This document shows positions 11,866 through 26,045 of a stretch of DNA of 64,000 nt, one piece after another. The notes under the pieces are model-generated. The model saw only the letters and a program-made list of their open reading frames with translations, did no database searches and was not told the DNA's origin. The translations under genes were made by a program, and so were the position numbers. Location of the stretch: contig NC_135561.1 of NCBI RefSeq assembly GCF_964340395.1, positions 18,893,240 to 18,957,239 on the forward strand, written 5' to 3'. This DNA is from Glandiceps talaboti. Lineage: Eukaryota > Hemichordata > Enteropneusta > Spengelidae. Numbering within the stretch: the stretch's first letter is position 1; each line of letters starts with the position of its first letter.

Positions 11866-14800
11866 TATGAAGTTGATTCTAATGTCTTGGATCTCTGAAT
11901 TTCAGATCGCTCAATTTTATTAAAGAGTTGGTGCGGGGGCATATGGCAGATTTTTGGGTTTCGTGTGAAATTCAGGTTAATTTTTGCCAACATATATCAT
12001 TGTGTTCCCCATCATCTGAGCAATTAAAAAATATATGTTGGCAATTTTTATTTCTGCAGCAATTTCATAAATGATGTAAAATCATGGTTTTTCTGTATAT
12101 TGATGGCAAATTAAAATATGTGAACTGCACGATTGCTTTTTATCTGTATAAATGTACTTATGGGCATCCTGTAGACTATAAACTTGTAGACTGTTGTATA
12201 ATTTTGCATTTTATTCACAATATTATAAATTCTGGCTTCTTTATTTGCATATTATTTGCATATTATGTATGATGCTTCCGGTTTATTTGATTTCCTGTAT
12301 TGTTTTATGTTGCTGATTGCTATTCTTTCAAAAATGTATTCCAACCATGAATTATTTCAGTTACTATGAATACTCTGGTTGGTTTAGGGAGCCTTCGGTA
12401 TTTACAGGGGGGGAGGAAATCACACATGGTCTGTTAAGAAAACATGACCCTCCCCCATTCTCCGTTCGTAAAAAGTGACCCTCCCCTTTGTCCCATTGTG
12501 TAAAACATGACCCTCCCCATGACAACTGCATATACTGATCGTTAATCAATATTCCCATTATATGTATACATACAACGTAAATGATTTTGACTCTGTATTA
12601 GAAAGCAATATTTGGATATACTACCATTGCAGGAGTTATATAGAAACGCCTGTGATCAGAACGGAAAAAAGTCTACTTCTTATCACTATCAAACTGACAA
12701 ATATTGGTACAAAAACAACCTCTCTGATGTAGGTTCAAGCATATACATGTACTTGTCTGTGGTTCACGCGACTCTTTTATCAGTTTGTCTGTGTCTGTGA
12801 AAGTTTGTCATGTTGTAACATAACATTCGAGTGTAAGCTTATATAATGCAACGTAATAGTCTGTCTGGTCCTAAAAATAAACTTTCAGTGTATAGATTAT
12901 ATGTTGAGTTTTGGGCGAAAAATCGCCAACACACATGACAATACAACAAAACATATACTAGTACACGACATTCAAGTCGTCTGCAATGAATAATCACAAC
13001 AGATGTGATCGTGGAGTTTGTATAGATAGAAAAGAAACATCACTCAGTAAAACACCTTTAGAAATCTTCAGAATGTTTTACCCCCACTTTTGACCAATTG
13101 AGCTACTTTCTAAAGCAATGGAAAAGGTCAATATGGCAGCTACTTTAGAACGTTTTTGTTATTTGTTCTGTAGGCAGTTCTCCCTCGGCCCTCTATATTC
13201 TGTAGAAATATCATGTCAACAAGTAAATGAATCGTTGTTAAAGGCATTTCATGAGTGTTGAATTTCCCACTTTGCAATGGTGTCAAAATTCTTCAGATAC
13301 TGAATTTATCATCTTTTTTTTATACTACATTGTCCTTTATCCTGTTTTATTTTAGAATTTCGATGAAATAACGTAATCAAATGTAACAGCGGAGAACACG
13401 TCTATTCATGTTGTTCCCTTGAATTGACATGTAACTCCAACCAAATGTCGAAGGTACAGCTCTGTTTACAAATTCAGGGCCATTCTTTCCATAGCAAATC
13501 GTCGCTTCAAAATGAATTGCGGAATAACGTTAGTATCAGTGTGCAATTAGATAATTATATCAAACAACATTTTAACCAAAGACAACGTCGAACACAATTA
13601 TTGAAAGTGGATCTTCAAAGAGTGGATCTTAAACTGCGTACTTAGTTCAATAGTTTTTTCAGAGCCACCAAATATTCCAAAAAGAGATCTACCGTTTTAT
13701 CAGTATGAAATGTTTTAATATAAGGAACAAGATGTAAATGAGATCGAGCGCATCTTCGGAGTCACTGCATGCAGCATAGCAGGCGACCTCACGTTGAACG
13801 ACTTTTCCCGTCTTTTGTTTTTGAGTTTCACTAGCTGACATTATAATTGCGACTTGCTATCTTCAAATGAAGTAGACTTTCACTACTGTTACTCGCTGAA
13901 AAGGCACAGTGCATGTGCGCACTTCTTTTGTACTTTCCCGCACAAAGAGTTTTTAATTTGCTGCAAAAAGTTATTTTTTATTAATTGGACACATTTTTAT
14001 TCAAAGTTAAGCCAGCGTACAATATTAATAGAGATATAAGATACATATTAGCGAGGAGTCAGTGTACAGTCACTTTAGTGAACCATCAATTTGAATCGCG
14101 CATGCTAGGAATCGTCCACGTAAATAACGATTTTAAATCAATAACATCGCTATGTATCTTTTTTTCTTGTTTTTTTTTTCTCTCCAAAGGGGGGGGGGGC
14201 AGCCCCGCCTCCCTCCGCAGGCTACGGTACTGGCAGTATGTCCGTATTTTCTCATGTGGTTCTGTTACCTCACCCCTGTACATGATGAACAAATTATATA
14301 TAAAACTGCATTTTAGCAAAAACTCACTTTGTAATGAAGTGGTAACAGACAACGTCTTGGAATAGAGAGGTTCAGAGCTAGAGGTACAACGTTCGAGACC
14401 TAGTCAAAATATGCATGTCATGTATTCACGGGTTGGTGGCAGTTAATAAGATGGGGACAGAGCCTTTGAAATTAGTAACAACAATGCGATCAGGTTTATT
14501 CATGGTTAAAGAATTTGTGAACAGCTTCATTGTATAAAAAAAAGTGTCTCGCCAAGTGGAATTGTGAGAGTAGTTGACACAATGGATCCGAGACGGAGAG
14601 AAGTATACAGAGATTACAGTTTCCTTCAAATTCAAATTTCTTTTATTATTTCATAGACGATAAGCATTATATGTGTGTGTGGAAAGGTTTGTAGATAATA
14701 GAATAACTTTAACTTGCGGAACTATTATACCCGAGGAGCATTTTACCTTCATGAAAATACGTACATGTCATCACACTTACGATTGGTATCCAATGAAATA

Positions 14801-14939
14801 ATATAAAGTCAAAATTTGTGTAACTATAACAGCGTATTTCAAGTTAATGTAGTTGTTTTAAAATTCCTAACGCACCACTTACTCTATCCAAGGGCATGTT
14901 TTCGCTTGGTACTAAAGCTACACTGACATCCGGGCATCA

Positions 14940-15330
14940 GCTTTTGGTATTTTGCGCACATACATGTACAAGTGCAATATTACTGTGCAAGTCATTTGAA
15001 ATGTAACTTACGTCATTACAATTACTATACACATTGCCAAAGGGGTAGCATTGGGTGGGATGGCCTCTGAAATATGGCTCTGCCAAAGTACAAATGATTG
15101 TTACCTATGTACTTCTATTTTGCGCTTGTTTAATCAATCATTCGTCGCCTTTAAGTAAAAAAAATAGCTGTGTCAGCCTCAGGTCATGATTTGACCCCAC
15201 GATTTAATTATCACAAGAAGACACTAGCAACAATGCCCTATTTCGATTGAGTGGTATTTACTGTGATATGCTTACCAAGTTAAATTGACTGACCCTTTGC
15301 AAACCGTCACTTTAGTTTCAGCGAACAAAA
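14940..15330. repeat. dispersed repeat family 2, copy b
   Basis: Diverged partner of 9907-10570 in the same orientation. Confidence 0.45.
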
Positions 15331-16939
15331 TGAGAGTGTGAGAGAGAAAGGTGTAGCGTGAAAAGACACTGTATCCATATCTATAGCTATTCAGGCAGGC
15401 TTTGTTCTGCACTATTTATATCCATTCAAGTTAGGAGATAGGAGTTGTTAAAATAACCGTGACCTTGACCTGAGATGATTTCGTGATCCAGTTGAGCATT
15501 TGACTTGTTGTGTGACAAAACGAAATCACTTGAGCATTGATTTGTTATAGGGCTACACGAAATCACTCGTAAATTCCTGCTACCTCTGCTTTGCATTACC
15601 GTTTCTAGTAATATGCGATAGTAACATAATATGGTACCATATATTCCATATGGTGCAATTATAACGCAACTAATAAGTACGATACCAAACTTCCCCCAGA
15701 CCATAACCTGCAAACATTCTACTGGAGAATAGCACGCCATGCAGTGGCCACGTTGACGCTCTACTACCAGGGGTCTAAGATAACAACACTGAGATTCACA
15801 TATGACAAGGTTCTACATCCACTAATCTACATGATACTTGGAAAGAATGGTTCCACACAACATTCGACTTCCTCGATACCCTTTTAAATACCACCCCCAA
15901 AACGTATCCCGGTCAACGGTGATACGAGACCCGACTGCCTTGATTAATACAGTGACGGAACATCATATTGTTGATTATATTGTTACCGTAATGATATTGT
16001 GATTGTACGATACCCTGTTGTAAAAAGTGGCTTTGTATGGATGGGTATGTTTGTCGACCTCGGGGTACACTGTGGGCAATTGAATCAGATACCTAATTGA
16101 AGTTGACGTTCTTTCAAGCAAACAAAATGTATGTTTTCTTACCTTTTAAATCAACAGGTTTTCAAGTTGACGAAAACTGGTATGTTTATGTTCTCACGAT
16201 TCTACGGCTTAATCCACTGCTCTACACTTCAGGTTGAAAATCTATCTAGTTAGGGACAAACCATTTGTAACCAGGGAAAGGAGGGACGGAGGACATCGGT
16301 TGTACACCCTACTCCTATTGTAAAAGCATTTTTAGTACAGGATTCAACCAAACATAACTTACTAATTGCCGATCAAAGATTCTTTTTCTAGAAATTAAAT
16401 GCTAGAAAATAAAATCTAGATAGTATTACCATAATTATAAAGGGGCGGTCATCTTACCAGACTGATGACAACCGTTGATTTCATTCAGGAAGTAACCCCA
16501 CCGTGATCTCACAACATGTGTATCATGCAGATGAGACAGTTGGACAGGGATTACCTTCTTCTTCTGCGTCTATAGTATTAAGGAAATACTTCAGTCATGA
16601 ATAACATTTGAATTGTGTGACATAAGCTGGGTTTATAAGTTTTTACTCAAGTGAAGGTATAAACAATTTTCATTTAAACTATTCTGGTATGTTTTTATCG
16701 ATGCATGCTTTCTATAACATTAGCATTTGTGTTCTAGGATTGATAACTAGTTTGCATAGTAGGGAGTTCATCTACATTTTTGGATATATATAATAAATTA
16801 CGTCATCGGATCGATCGTTTATAAGTTATATCCTAATACCAGGTTTGAGTTCTGTAAATTGCTAGTGATGGTTAAGTACGTATATACACTTTAGTAAGTA
16901 GAATACTGTGAGTACCTTTAATATGGAGTGATATAGTTG

Positions 16940-17240
16940 GGAGCCTTCTGTAATTACATGTACATAGATGAATACAAGCGGGTGGGAGTAGCTGATTTTA
17001 CAAGTGTTTTCTTTGGGAAGCGCTACTATTTAAGAACATAAAATCAGGGGAAGGTAATATTAACTACGACTAATTTCATAACACAACTTGGCATCTCATC
17101 ATTGTTACTGTTGCTACATCCCACTGCTGCCACCGCTGTTCCATAAACATCATAACACAGCGAAATTGTAGCTGACAACCATTCAATGAATCAGTTGTTA
17201 CTTAACTGTGAGGAGAGGAGTGGTAAGACATTAAATTGGG
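16940..17240. repeat. dispersed repeat family 3, copy a
   Basis: Shares CATCCCACTGCTGCCACC-like, CAGTGAATCA-like and GAGGAGAGGAGTGG blocks with 34850-35130 and 53580-53930. Old, non-coding interspersed repeat. Confidence 0.45.
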
Positions 17241-17753
17241 GGTATTAATTGTTGTGGGGCGACCTCAATCCAGGTAATATCCGTAGAACACATGTTGAGT
17301 ATCCATCTAGTCTTTTTGGATCTGTCGTTCAGTTCTACTTGTTCTTAGATTCAAGCACATGGATTAATCAATTCATTGCTTCACAAATTCACAGTGGTTT
17401 TAGTAGCGATAAACAACCATTGGCCGTTACAGTTGTTGATATGGTGTCAGCATTGGAATTAAGAGTCATCATTGAATCTTAGTCTCGGGTTCATTTTTAA
17501 TTCAATCGGAGACATCAATTGTAACCAATCGTTCGTTAAATATAGTTAGATAAATACGAACGTAACCGTAAATTGCACCTATAGAGTTATTCGTCATTAT
17601 ATCATCGTCTTATGATATTATATAGGTTTTAATCGTCTTACCCTGTATGAAGAAGTAAGGATATATAAGTGTATTGATGTAACGATATCAACCCCCAATC
17701 GTTTGTTTGTGGATGAGTATATAGTGGCTTGAATGTTAATTTGTTTCTAGAGC

Positions 17754-17831
17754 ATGGATTCTCTCTCTAGATCTGTCCGTCCGTCCGTCCGTTCGTCTCT
17801 CTTTCCCTCCCCCTCCCTCCCTCTCTGTCCC

Positions 17832-17888
<57 letters not shown>

Positions 17889-17910
17889 CTCTCTCTAGAT
17901 CTCTCTCTCT
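17754..17910. repeat. (CTGT)n/(CT)n microsatellite
   Basis: GTCC, CCCT and about thirteen CTGT units followed by CT-rich sequence. Confidence 0.95.
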
Positions 17911-18664
17911 AAAATAAACTAAGAAACAAATACATTCACACTGTTTTACATATTGTCGTAATATTACAAGCGCACAATAAACAATGATATTTAAGAAGCT
18001 ATCGTAGTCATGAGACACGGCAAACACGCTCATTATGAAAAAGGCCGTAACCAGTTTTCTCTTTAGAGTTTATTTATCACTACAGTGCAAGCTAAGAGTT
18101 TTACGAATTCAAAAGCACTAAATTTGTTGAATGCAATACACGCTCAATGGCCTGCTGGGTGTTTGTGAAACCCCGGATGTACATCGAGGTCTTGTCATTC
18201 GGACTCAGTCTGAAGTATTAAAACTACGGGAGAAAATAGCGGTCAAACTGTGTAATGTTCTTTTAACTTATCATTTTGCTAACGTGAAGAATTCAGTCAG
18301 TTTTTGGTTAAATTTGCAGTTCTGTATATCTGAACTATCAAGGAATTATCAACTGACGTGACTTTTCAGCCTAATAGGAGCAAAGTCTAGAGACGGTGAT
18401 AGGGCACCGGTAGCTTGAGTACAACGCAGTTTCGTCTATCCGAAGCTTTAATTTGGATCAACACTATTGATTTGAAAGGTAGGCCACAGCATGTAGATTG
18501 TGAGTATTTGTACTCGGATTCAAAGCACCGAACAATGTACTTTACCCGAAGGCCTTTGATTATATGCAGACAAAAAACACTTATTTCAATGTCGTATTAT
18601 TTACGTAGTCCACTCATGACAGACCGTACCTAGTGGGTTAAAACCTTGTAGAGTGAGTTCTAGG

Positions 18665-19640
18665 CTGCGGTCAAACTATACGGGGGAGGGGGGGGGGGGG
18701 CTGAAAAATCAGTTTAAAGGGGTACGCAATAAACATTTTGAGGATTAAAAGGGGGGGGGGCGCTGAGATTTGCTTACGTATATGTATTGCTAGAGACATA
18801 GCGGATAATAGTATCACTGAAGAGCCATGCTGAATCTCATTGTACATTTGCAGCTCACTCCAACACTACACACTTCATTTACATACTTGATATATTTAAT
18901 CACGAATTAGTCGATAGCAAGATGGTGTGTGTAACGTCTTAAATCAAAGGCTGTTTGTATACATACAAGTAAATGAACACAAATGAAAACTTGATGGTTT
19001 AAACAAAACAACCCAGAGCAGCGGTATAAAAAGTGTTTTACTATTAAACTTTTGCCCTGTGAACAGAACATCATCATCATGTTAGTAATATTTGCACATA
19101 TTGATGTGAGGTAATGGAGAAAATATTCAATTATGCAATGGCTTCAACTTAAATGTCATGCCAATATATGGGCTCCTACATGTACATATTTTCAAAAAAT
19201 GATCAATGTTGATGGGGATACTCCTCCAAATCAGCCATTAAAGTGATCATTTTTCTTTACCCCCCCCCCCCCAATCAAGATTGAAGGGAAAAGCCTGCTG
19301 GCTAAGTATGTCCATGCCAAGTGAAGGTTAGACCCCAATTTGAGATTTCTACGTTCGTAAGAGCATCTCTTACCTTACTTTTAATGTAACTAGTATACCC
19401 TACAATTGCACAACCGGTACATCTCCAGAATGTTTCCGTGACGGTATAATTCAATTGCACATATAGTAATCTTTTTTTTTGGGGGGGGGGGGGCACGAAC
19501 AATTGTTGTCGTCATTTAGAGGTTGGTAGAGCAACGACCATTTCCAAGACCGTGAAAAGGAGAGACATAAGAATTCTTTATAATCAAACTAATTTATCTC
19601 CAACCTCCCCCCTCGTAAATTCTGACCGTAGCCTTAGGTC
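18665..19640. repeat. dispersed repeat family 1, copy b
   Basis: Diverged partner of 7905-9330 in the same orientation, with G runs at 18680-18760 and a C run at 19260. Confidence 0.6.
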
Positions 19641-22586
19641 GAGGAAGGCTATCTCTATACCACATGCGGCGAAGATAAGATATCTGTATATGAACATATA
19701 ATACCAAACATGAAATATTTATTCATCTGTAAGGTCACGTCATCACTGTGGCGTCGTGAATTAGTTAGAACGACCTTATACGTCCAGATTGACAGTAACA
19801 TCCGACCAAGCATATGTCAAGAGGGTTAAAATCTTACGAAAGGTTCACTGAGGTTGTATCGTATAATATACACAGTGTGGTTTATATGTGTGTGCTAATG
19901 TTCACATGCTATTCTTCATGGAATGCAGGATCTCGAGTTTCTCAGGTAGTTTCAATGACCTCACATTCAACAGACAATTCCGACGTGCGGGGTTCCGGAA
20001 CTAGTAGATCGTAAAAATTATATGTGATCATGTTGTACGCTGGTTTTCTATAGGTAAATAAGAACTGATCAAACATTTATCTACGACTACGTTCGATTAC
20101 TTTACAATTAAGCTACCGTACTACGGTTACTTCGCAACGTACGTGACAATAATGACTCTCAATGGGGTGGAGTGGGGGGGGGGACAAATTTGCGAGAATG
20201 AATGGACAACAGGATAGCAGTTTGTTACTGTATTCAACAAGTCCTTTTACTTTGGGAAAGTAATTTTAACTAGTTTTCATTTTTGTAAATCCTACATTTT
20301 CTAATTTAAAAACTGTTTGCAAGACGCATTTTGTAATATTCGATTTCATATATTTCTTTACAGTTTTATCTCAGCATATTTTATATTGACAATTTCCTCA
20401 CACTTCTCTTCCAAAATCACACTGTTTGCCCCTGTAACCGTTTTAGAAACATAAACAATGGCAATGAATGTAACGGTTGTATGAATGTAATTACGTCGAC
20501 TTGTCATTAAAAAAAACATTGCTACTGTTGTCAACTCGTGGTTAGATTTCATTAGTATGACCTTTCAATTCAATAGTAAAGTCAATATTGAAGAAATAGA
20601 ATAACATTGAACTGCACACAACCCTGAAGGTCAGCTTCTAAAAGCATCATCATGGTGGACGTTGGATAGAAGGTCAATCCAACGCCTATTATTACAATAA
20701 CTCGTCTGGTTTCTGTACGTGTTGCGTCATGTAGTCTAAGCGATGGATTTTGGACCACGGTGGCCAGTCTCAAGTAGCGTCTGTGTACTTACCGGATCAA
20801 GACATGACCCGATGTATTTAACTTACCTGCACCTGGTTCACGACAAATATGTGTACTACTTTAACGGTCACCCTATGTCCCTCAGCAGTGTAAATCTTGC
20901 TTCACGAGATAGACACTGCACGACGTGTATATTCCAAACCAATGAGACTGGTCGTCAGATCAGAGCACATTCGTACCTGCTTTGAGAAATAAGCAAGCGT
21001 GTACATTTACGGTACCATGCAAATCAGCAGATGTGACAAATAAAGAGATAGTATGGTACATGTACTGATGACCATATTAATTATTACATGCCGTGGTAGC
21101 GGTTTGACGAGTTGTTGGCAGCTTAAAACTTATCAACGGGAGCCGAAGAGTGGATTTCATTTTGACGGCATGAATGTAGATTTTGATGGTGGCATTATGA
21201 TTTCGAACGTTTTCGATGTCGTCTGACATTAGGCATAATATACGTTATTGAACTCACCTGTTAATCAACCGGAAATTTGTGGGTCGCCGTTTCTTTACCT
21301 AAAATATCTTGAATTGAATCGGAGAAAGGTCCCAGTCTATCTAGAGATCAATGTCCGCAATAATTGGCATGCATATAATATTAACTCTTTGAAAAAATCT
21401 ACCAGCTTCCGAATGAGAATACATATGACGTTATGTCTTTGTAAAGGATTACTTTGATTTGTAAAAGAAAAATGGGAAAAGATTACATCGATGCCTAGCT
21501 GTATGATTCCTGATAATGGTAAAATATTACGTAACGCAACGTAACGTAACGTAACGTCAGATTTCCAATTAGTGGAACTTTGTTGTGGCTTCACGTCATC
21601 ATACCTTCACAAATGCTCAAGAAGAAACCACTGCCAGTACTAGAAAGGCTATTGGTCACCGAGTCTAGACAGTGTACATGGACAGCACGATAGCATTTAC
21701 CTGCCGTTCTGAATAGGAGGGAGACGAATGTCCTGCCAGAGTATGTCTTGTTTAACTTATTACAAGTAATAGGTTGGGCAGCTCTGAATGTAATCGTGTA
21801 GTCTAGCACGCCGACATTCACTGTGACATGATTATGAAGCTACGAGCTATAATTCGCTCGGGAGACAGTCTTATTTTATTTTGACTTCACCAGGCTTTAA
21901 TACATATAATGAGAATACACATGACGTTATGTCTTTGCCACCAGGCTTTAATACCGAACAGGTGTCCAAAGATAAAAGTGATTACACATCAATTGTTGTC
22001 GTAACTGAGAGACAAAGTCAGCCCTAGCTTGGCCTCGCACTAAAAATCAGAGATAAAAAAACCTTCCCACTGGAAAATATAGCTCTGGAAAAGCGTAGGC
22101 CCTACCTTTTAACGGCTTAAACCTGACTAAGTACACACAAATAAAACATCTGCATGACCTGTTGCTCTGTACCTAAACAGTAATTGCGAAAAAGGAGACT
22201 TGCCTAAAATGCACACACAAAGCATCAAGAAACAAAAAGTCGGTGAGTCTAGAAAGTGTACATCGTTCCTTGGTAACAGCGCTTAGACTGAAGTCCTTTA
22301 CTTTACAGCTCTCTACATTATTACAAGAGCGCCCTCAACGTGCCACAAGATCATTAATTTCTGTTTATACGTTGTAACTCTAGAAATTACATATTATGAA
22401 GCTACGAAGTATGATTCGGGCGACCGTGTTATTTTATTTTGACCTTCTAGTGTGTAAAAGTTTGCCATTATAGATATGTAAATTTGATGTTGATAATTAC
22501 TACTCTTTCAAGTAAAAGTTATTAAAAACACCCTGCCCTTAAAAAAAAACAATGACTGTGTTTCTTTTCAATATTATACTTGTAGC

Positions 22587-22980
22587 ATGGGAGGGTTACT
22601 CAGTTATGTGTGGTCGCCATCTGGTGGTGATGTCCCGGATGAGAAGACGACATTGACACCAAAAGAAAAGGAGGCCATGAGAGCATCATGGAACGTGATT
22701 TATGCTAATAAGTTGGAGAATGGAGTTGCTTTTTTCAGAAGGTTTGTAACCAAAGTAATATAACTGCGTAAAAAGCTATTATCGAAATGAGATCGACAGA
22801 AACTGAACGTTTTGTTTTAACATGTTGTAGGTTATACAAAACGATGGTGCTTCAGTTATGGGATACATTCACACTGACTGTCACTTAAGTTTATATAGTG
22901 TAACTAAATGAGGTTGAATATACGGCCTTGTGGTAAACTATAGACTCCACCCTACTTTGCATGACACACACACACACCCC

Positions 22981-23052
<72 letters not shown>

Positions 23053-26045
23053 ATATATTATAGAATGGCTAGATATATTGATAATTATATAACAAATAGA
23101 TATATATATAGTTACATATAGATGGATACACACATACATACATACACACACATACATACATACATACATACATACATACATACATACATACATACATACA
23201 TACATACATACATACTTATACGTCACCTGCGACTATGAATTCATTTTTGAATGTCTAAAAATGCTGTTTCGTGTTAAAATAAAATCACTTCCGCGTTATA
23301 CTGTTGAGCGTAGTATCATGCACCTCTCTGATAACTGCAATGCGGTTGTTTACATGTCAGCCTTAACTTTATTGTCCAATCAGAGTACGCGTTTGCTCAG
23401 TAGTATGACGTAATGTTTACTATTTGCATATCACTCAGCGATACTAGTATATTCAAACTTATAACCATCAGCTGAAAAATGAGTGCGTCTTTGTTTTGCG
23501 TACTGTATTCCATTAAATGTACATAAATGTTTGTGATATGCTTTGTTGTTCTAGTTTAGCAAAAATTACACCCTCTGTGGTGGTAATTTTCATATCCTTC
23601 ATAAATTTAGGAATTCATGTTTAAGATCGCGTGACGACCGTGCGTTCGCCGTCACTGGACTTTCACGGTTGTGTGTGGAATTTTTGACTATTTCCCTGTG
23701 ACATGAAAAGTACAGTGCAAAGACTTGTTACAATGTATACAACGGTGATATTTTGTTCAATTGACAACAAATTTGACACTGGAAATGCTGGTTATAGCTC
23801 GAGCTCTAGTTGTCTGCTAGATTTGTTTACAAGGGGACGTGCAGTGATCACGTGATACAACAAGCAAAAATACGGCTGTTGGTGAAAAATACGCCTGTGT
23901 ATCTGCAGGGCTCTCGACCAATCAGAATGCGAGATTGGTGACAGGTGACGTATAAAAAGAGATATACATAGATCTAGATGTTAATTAACTCTTAATATAC
24001 TACACATAATTTTCAGACTGTTTACTGAAGAACCTGAAGCAAGACAGCTTTTTAAAAACCTTGGAGGTTTTGAAGATTTAGAAGCATTACTGAAGGGAGC
24101 TCGGTTGAAGGCGCATGCTGCACGAGTGATGGCATCGCTGAATTCATTGATAGACCATTTAGACGATGGAGATGTGTTGATTCAACTCCTCATTGATATT
24201 GGTATCTCACATGCTAAACATAATGTACCGAAAAAGTACTTCGAGGTAAGTAAAAAAATGCTGCTGTTGGCCTCCGTGTCTGTATAGTGCATTTTGGTTA
24301 AATGGCCACTACGGATTAAACATTATCGCAAACCATTAACCAGAGCTGCTATTTCTTCCACTGCACTTCGAAAAAAACCCAGCACGTTTCGACGGTGTCG
24401 TAAAAGAGGCCGTGGTTTGCGACGATGCGGACTAAAAGTAAAATTGGAATCTAGGTGAGAAAAACATGTACAGTTGTTTTGCAGATCTCGAAATATATCA
24501 AAACTGTCTGCAATAAAAGAATGTCTCATGTTATCCCTTACTAAGATAACGCTATTGCAATAACCCGGGATTGAAACATGTCTCTTTAATGAGGGTACCA
24601 ATTTTAGCAGGCAAAAACGTCCCAGTGGAAATGATCGAAATCAAGGCATTTTTTTATCAACAAAGATTTTCCGGGCCGGTGTGCAAATGTTTATAGAGGG
24701 CGCTATGCATGGCTCTCACCATTTGCGGTGTATCATTCTCTTTTAGTTACAAAGGTATACATTGGGTAGTTTGTCCATAATTCATCATCTTGCAATTGCC
24801 TCCACTTTTCAAATTTGTTGAAGAATGTTTTATTATTTTATTATTTATTTATTTATTAATTATTAATTATTGATAATTGATTAATTACTGTATTGCCTGG
24901 GACGTTTGTTTTCCAATATATATGACTTTATTCCCAGATACAAGATAATAATATACGTGAAGAGTATGTTAACATAAATAAATGGGAAAGAGGATCGAAA
25001 AATAGTTGTCTGCCAACTAAATCTAGTTCAACCCATCAATACATGTGATAATAATCAGAATATAAATATTATCTGGGTATCTTCACTGTTCCTTTGGATT
25101 TCTGATAATTGCAAAGCTTCTACAAATAAAGGAAGGGGAGGAAAACAACAACAAAACAAAACAGAACAAAAACTGAATACACTAAGATTTCGACTAAAAA
25201 AGAAGAAAAACAGAGACAAAGACAAAACACTCTTTCTAAACACAAACACCCATAGATGTACATGTACAGAAGTACATACAACAAATTAATATAATGTCAT
25301 CATGAATAGTATATATGGTTGTAGCACATCCCTATACTCTGACGGAATCTACAGCGTTGCACAGTCAGTACCACGAGGCCACTGTACTTTATAAATAATG
25401 AGCTCTGAGCAAACAATGGCACAAAAAATGACCCTCACCGCATTCAGTGATAGGTTATACAGAACTTCTGATTGCACTAATGGCTTCATACACAAACTAT
25501 TTACATTGTTTGGTCACGCTGCCACCAGGCTTTAATACCGCACATACATAGCTTGAAGTCCTCAATGAGCTCGCCGTTACTTTACAGTTCCCTACAAGAG
25601 CGCCCTCAACCTACCACAACATTACAATACGTTGTAACTCAAAAAATAACAGTTTTAGTGAGTCACAGATGCTGTGTATCCTGTGGTAGTATTGTCGGGA
25701 ATAAGAGTGAGCAAGATATTTGCATAATCCCAGTAGAAATAACGGGTTTATGTGTAATTACATCATCGTATGCATGCAGTGATACATGTGTAAAATACCA
25801 AATATTTCAAAATATATACAAAATTGACATCATGGGAAATACTTTAGTCAAGATAACATGCATCGTAATACAAGTTCTATGTCTCTGTCTTCTCTTTTCA
25901 GGCTCTGGGAGCCATCGTGGTATGGTTGGTGGAGACCAAATCTGGTGACGCTTATTCCGAATTCGCCAAAGATTCTTGGATCAAAGCTTGGGGAGTCATG
26001 AAACCGATCATAGTAAAAGGTCTCAATGAAGCTCCAGAAAAGTAA
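22587..26045 (+). CDS. globin C, three exons (22587-22741, 24017-24245, 25902-26045), 175 aa
   Basis: Third globin of the cluster. Exons of 155, 229 and 144 nt join in one frame, with introns at B12.2 (AG|GTTTGT to TTTCAG) and G7.0 (GAG|GTAAGT to TTTTCAG). Phe64 (CD1), distal His85 in LKAHA and proximal His117 in ISHAKHN are present, so haem binding should be intact. The N-terminus MGGLLSYVW keeps Gly2 and Ser6, like globin A and unlike globin B. Exons 2 and 3 resemble globin B most (ALGAIVVWLVETKSG is shared). Introns are long (1275 and 1656 bp); intron 1 contains CA, TA and CATA microsatellites. A possible polyadenylation signal AATAAA lies at 26325-26330. The gene is head to head with globin B across about 15 kb of repeat-rich DNA. 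It appears intact. Confidence 0.92.
22966..23214. repeat. (CA)n, (TA)n and (CATA)n microsatellites
   Basis: Compound run in intron 1 of globin C: CA units, about 29 TA units, then about twenty ACAT units. Confidence 0.95.

Larger units (their letters stand above)
7226..22586. other. 15 kb gene-free, repeat-rich region
   Basis: No open frame here has recognisable domains or coherent splice junctions. It contains at least two dispersed repeat families (about 7.9-9.3 kb with 18.7-19.6 kb, and about 9.9-10.6 kb with 14.95-15.35 kb), homopolymeric G/C runs, CA and CTGT microsatellites, and an ACGTA run at 21530-21557. The 5' regulatory regions of globin B (left) and globin C (right) should lie at its ends, but I could not identify elements. 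Confidence 0.6.

Noticed and set aside
13985-14365. 126-codon frame near 14 kb
   Set aside because: It crosses a poly-T and a poly-G tract of a dispersed repeat border, with no domain or splice support.
14360-14405. GTTCGAGACC, a B-box-like motif
   Set aside because: No A box at tRNA spacing; too weak to call a SINE or tRNA.
15426-15740. 104-codon minus-strand frame
   Set aside because: No recognisable domain, no splice context, and flanked by dispersed repeats; probably chance.
22891-23226. Open frames over TA and CATA repeats
   Set aside because: Microsatellite in globin C intron 1.
25553-25948. 131-codon frame overlapping globin C exon 3
   Set aside because: It reads exon 3 in the wrong frame and runs mostly through intron 2.
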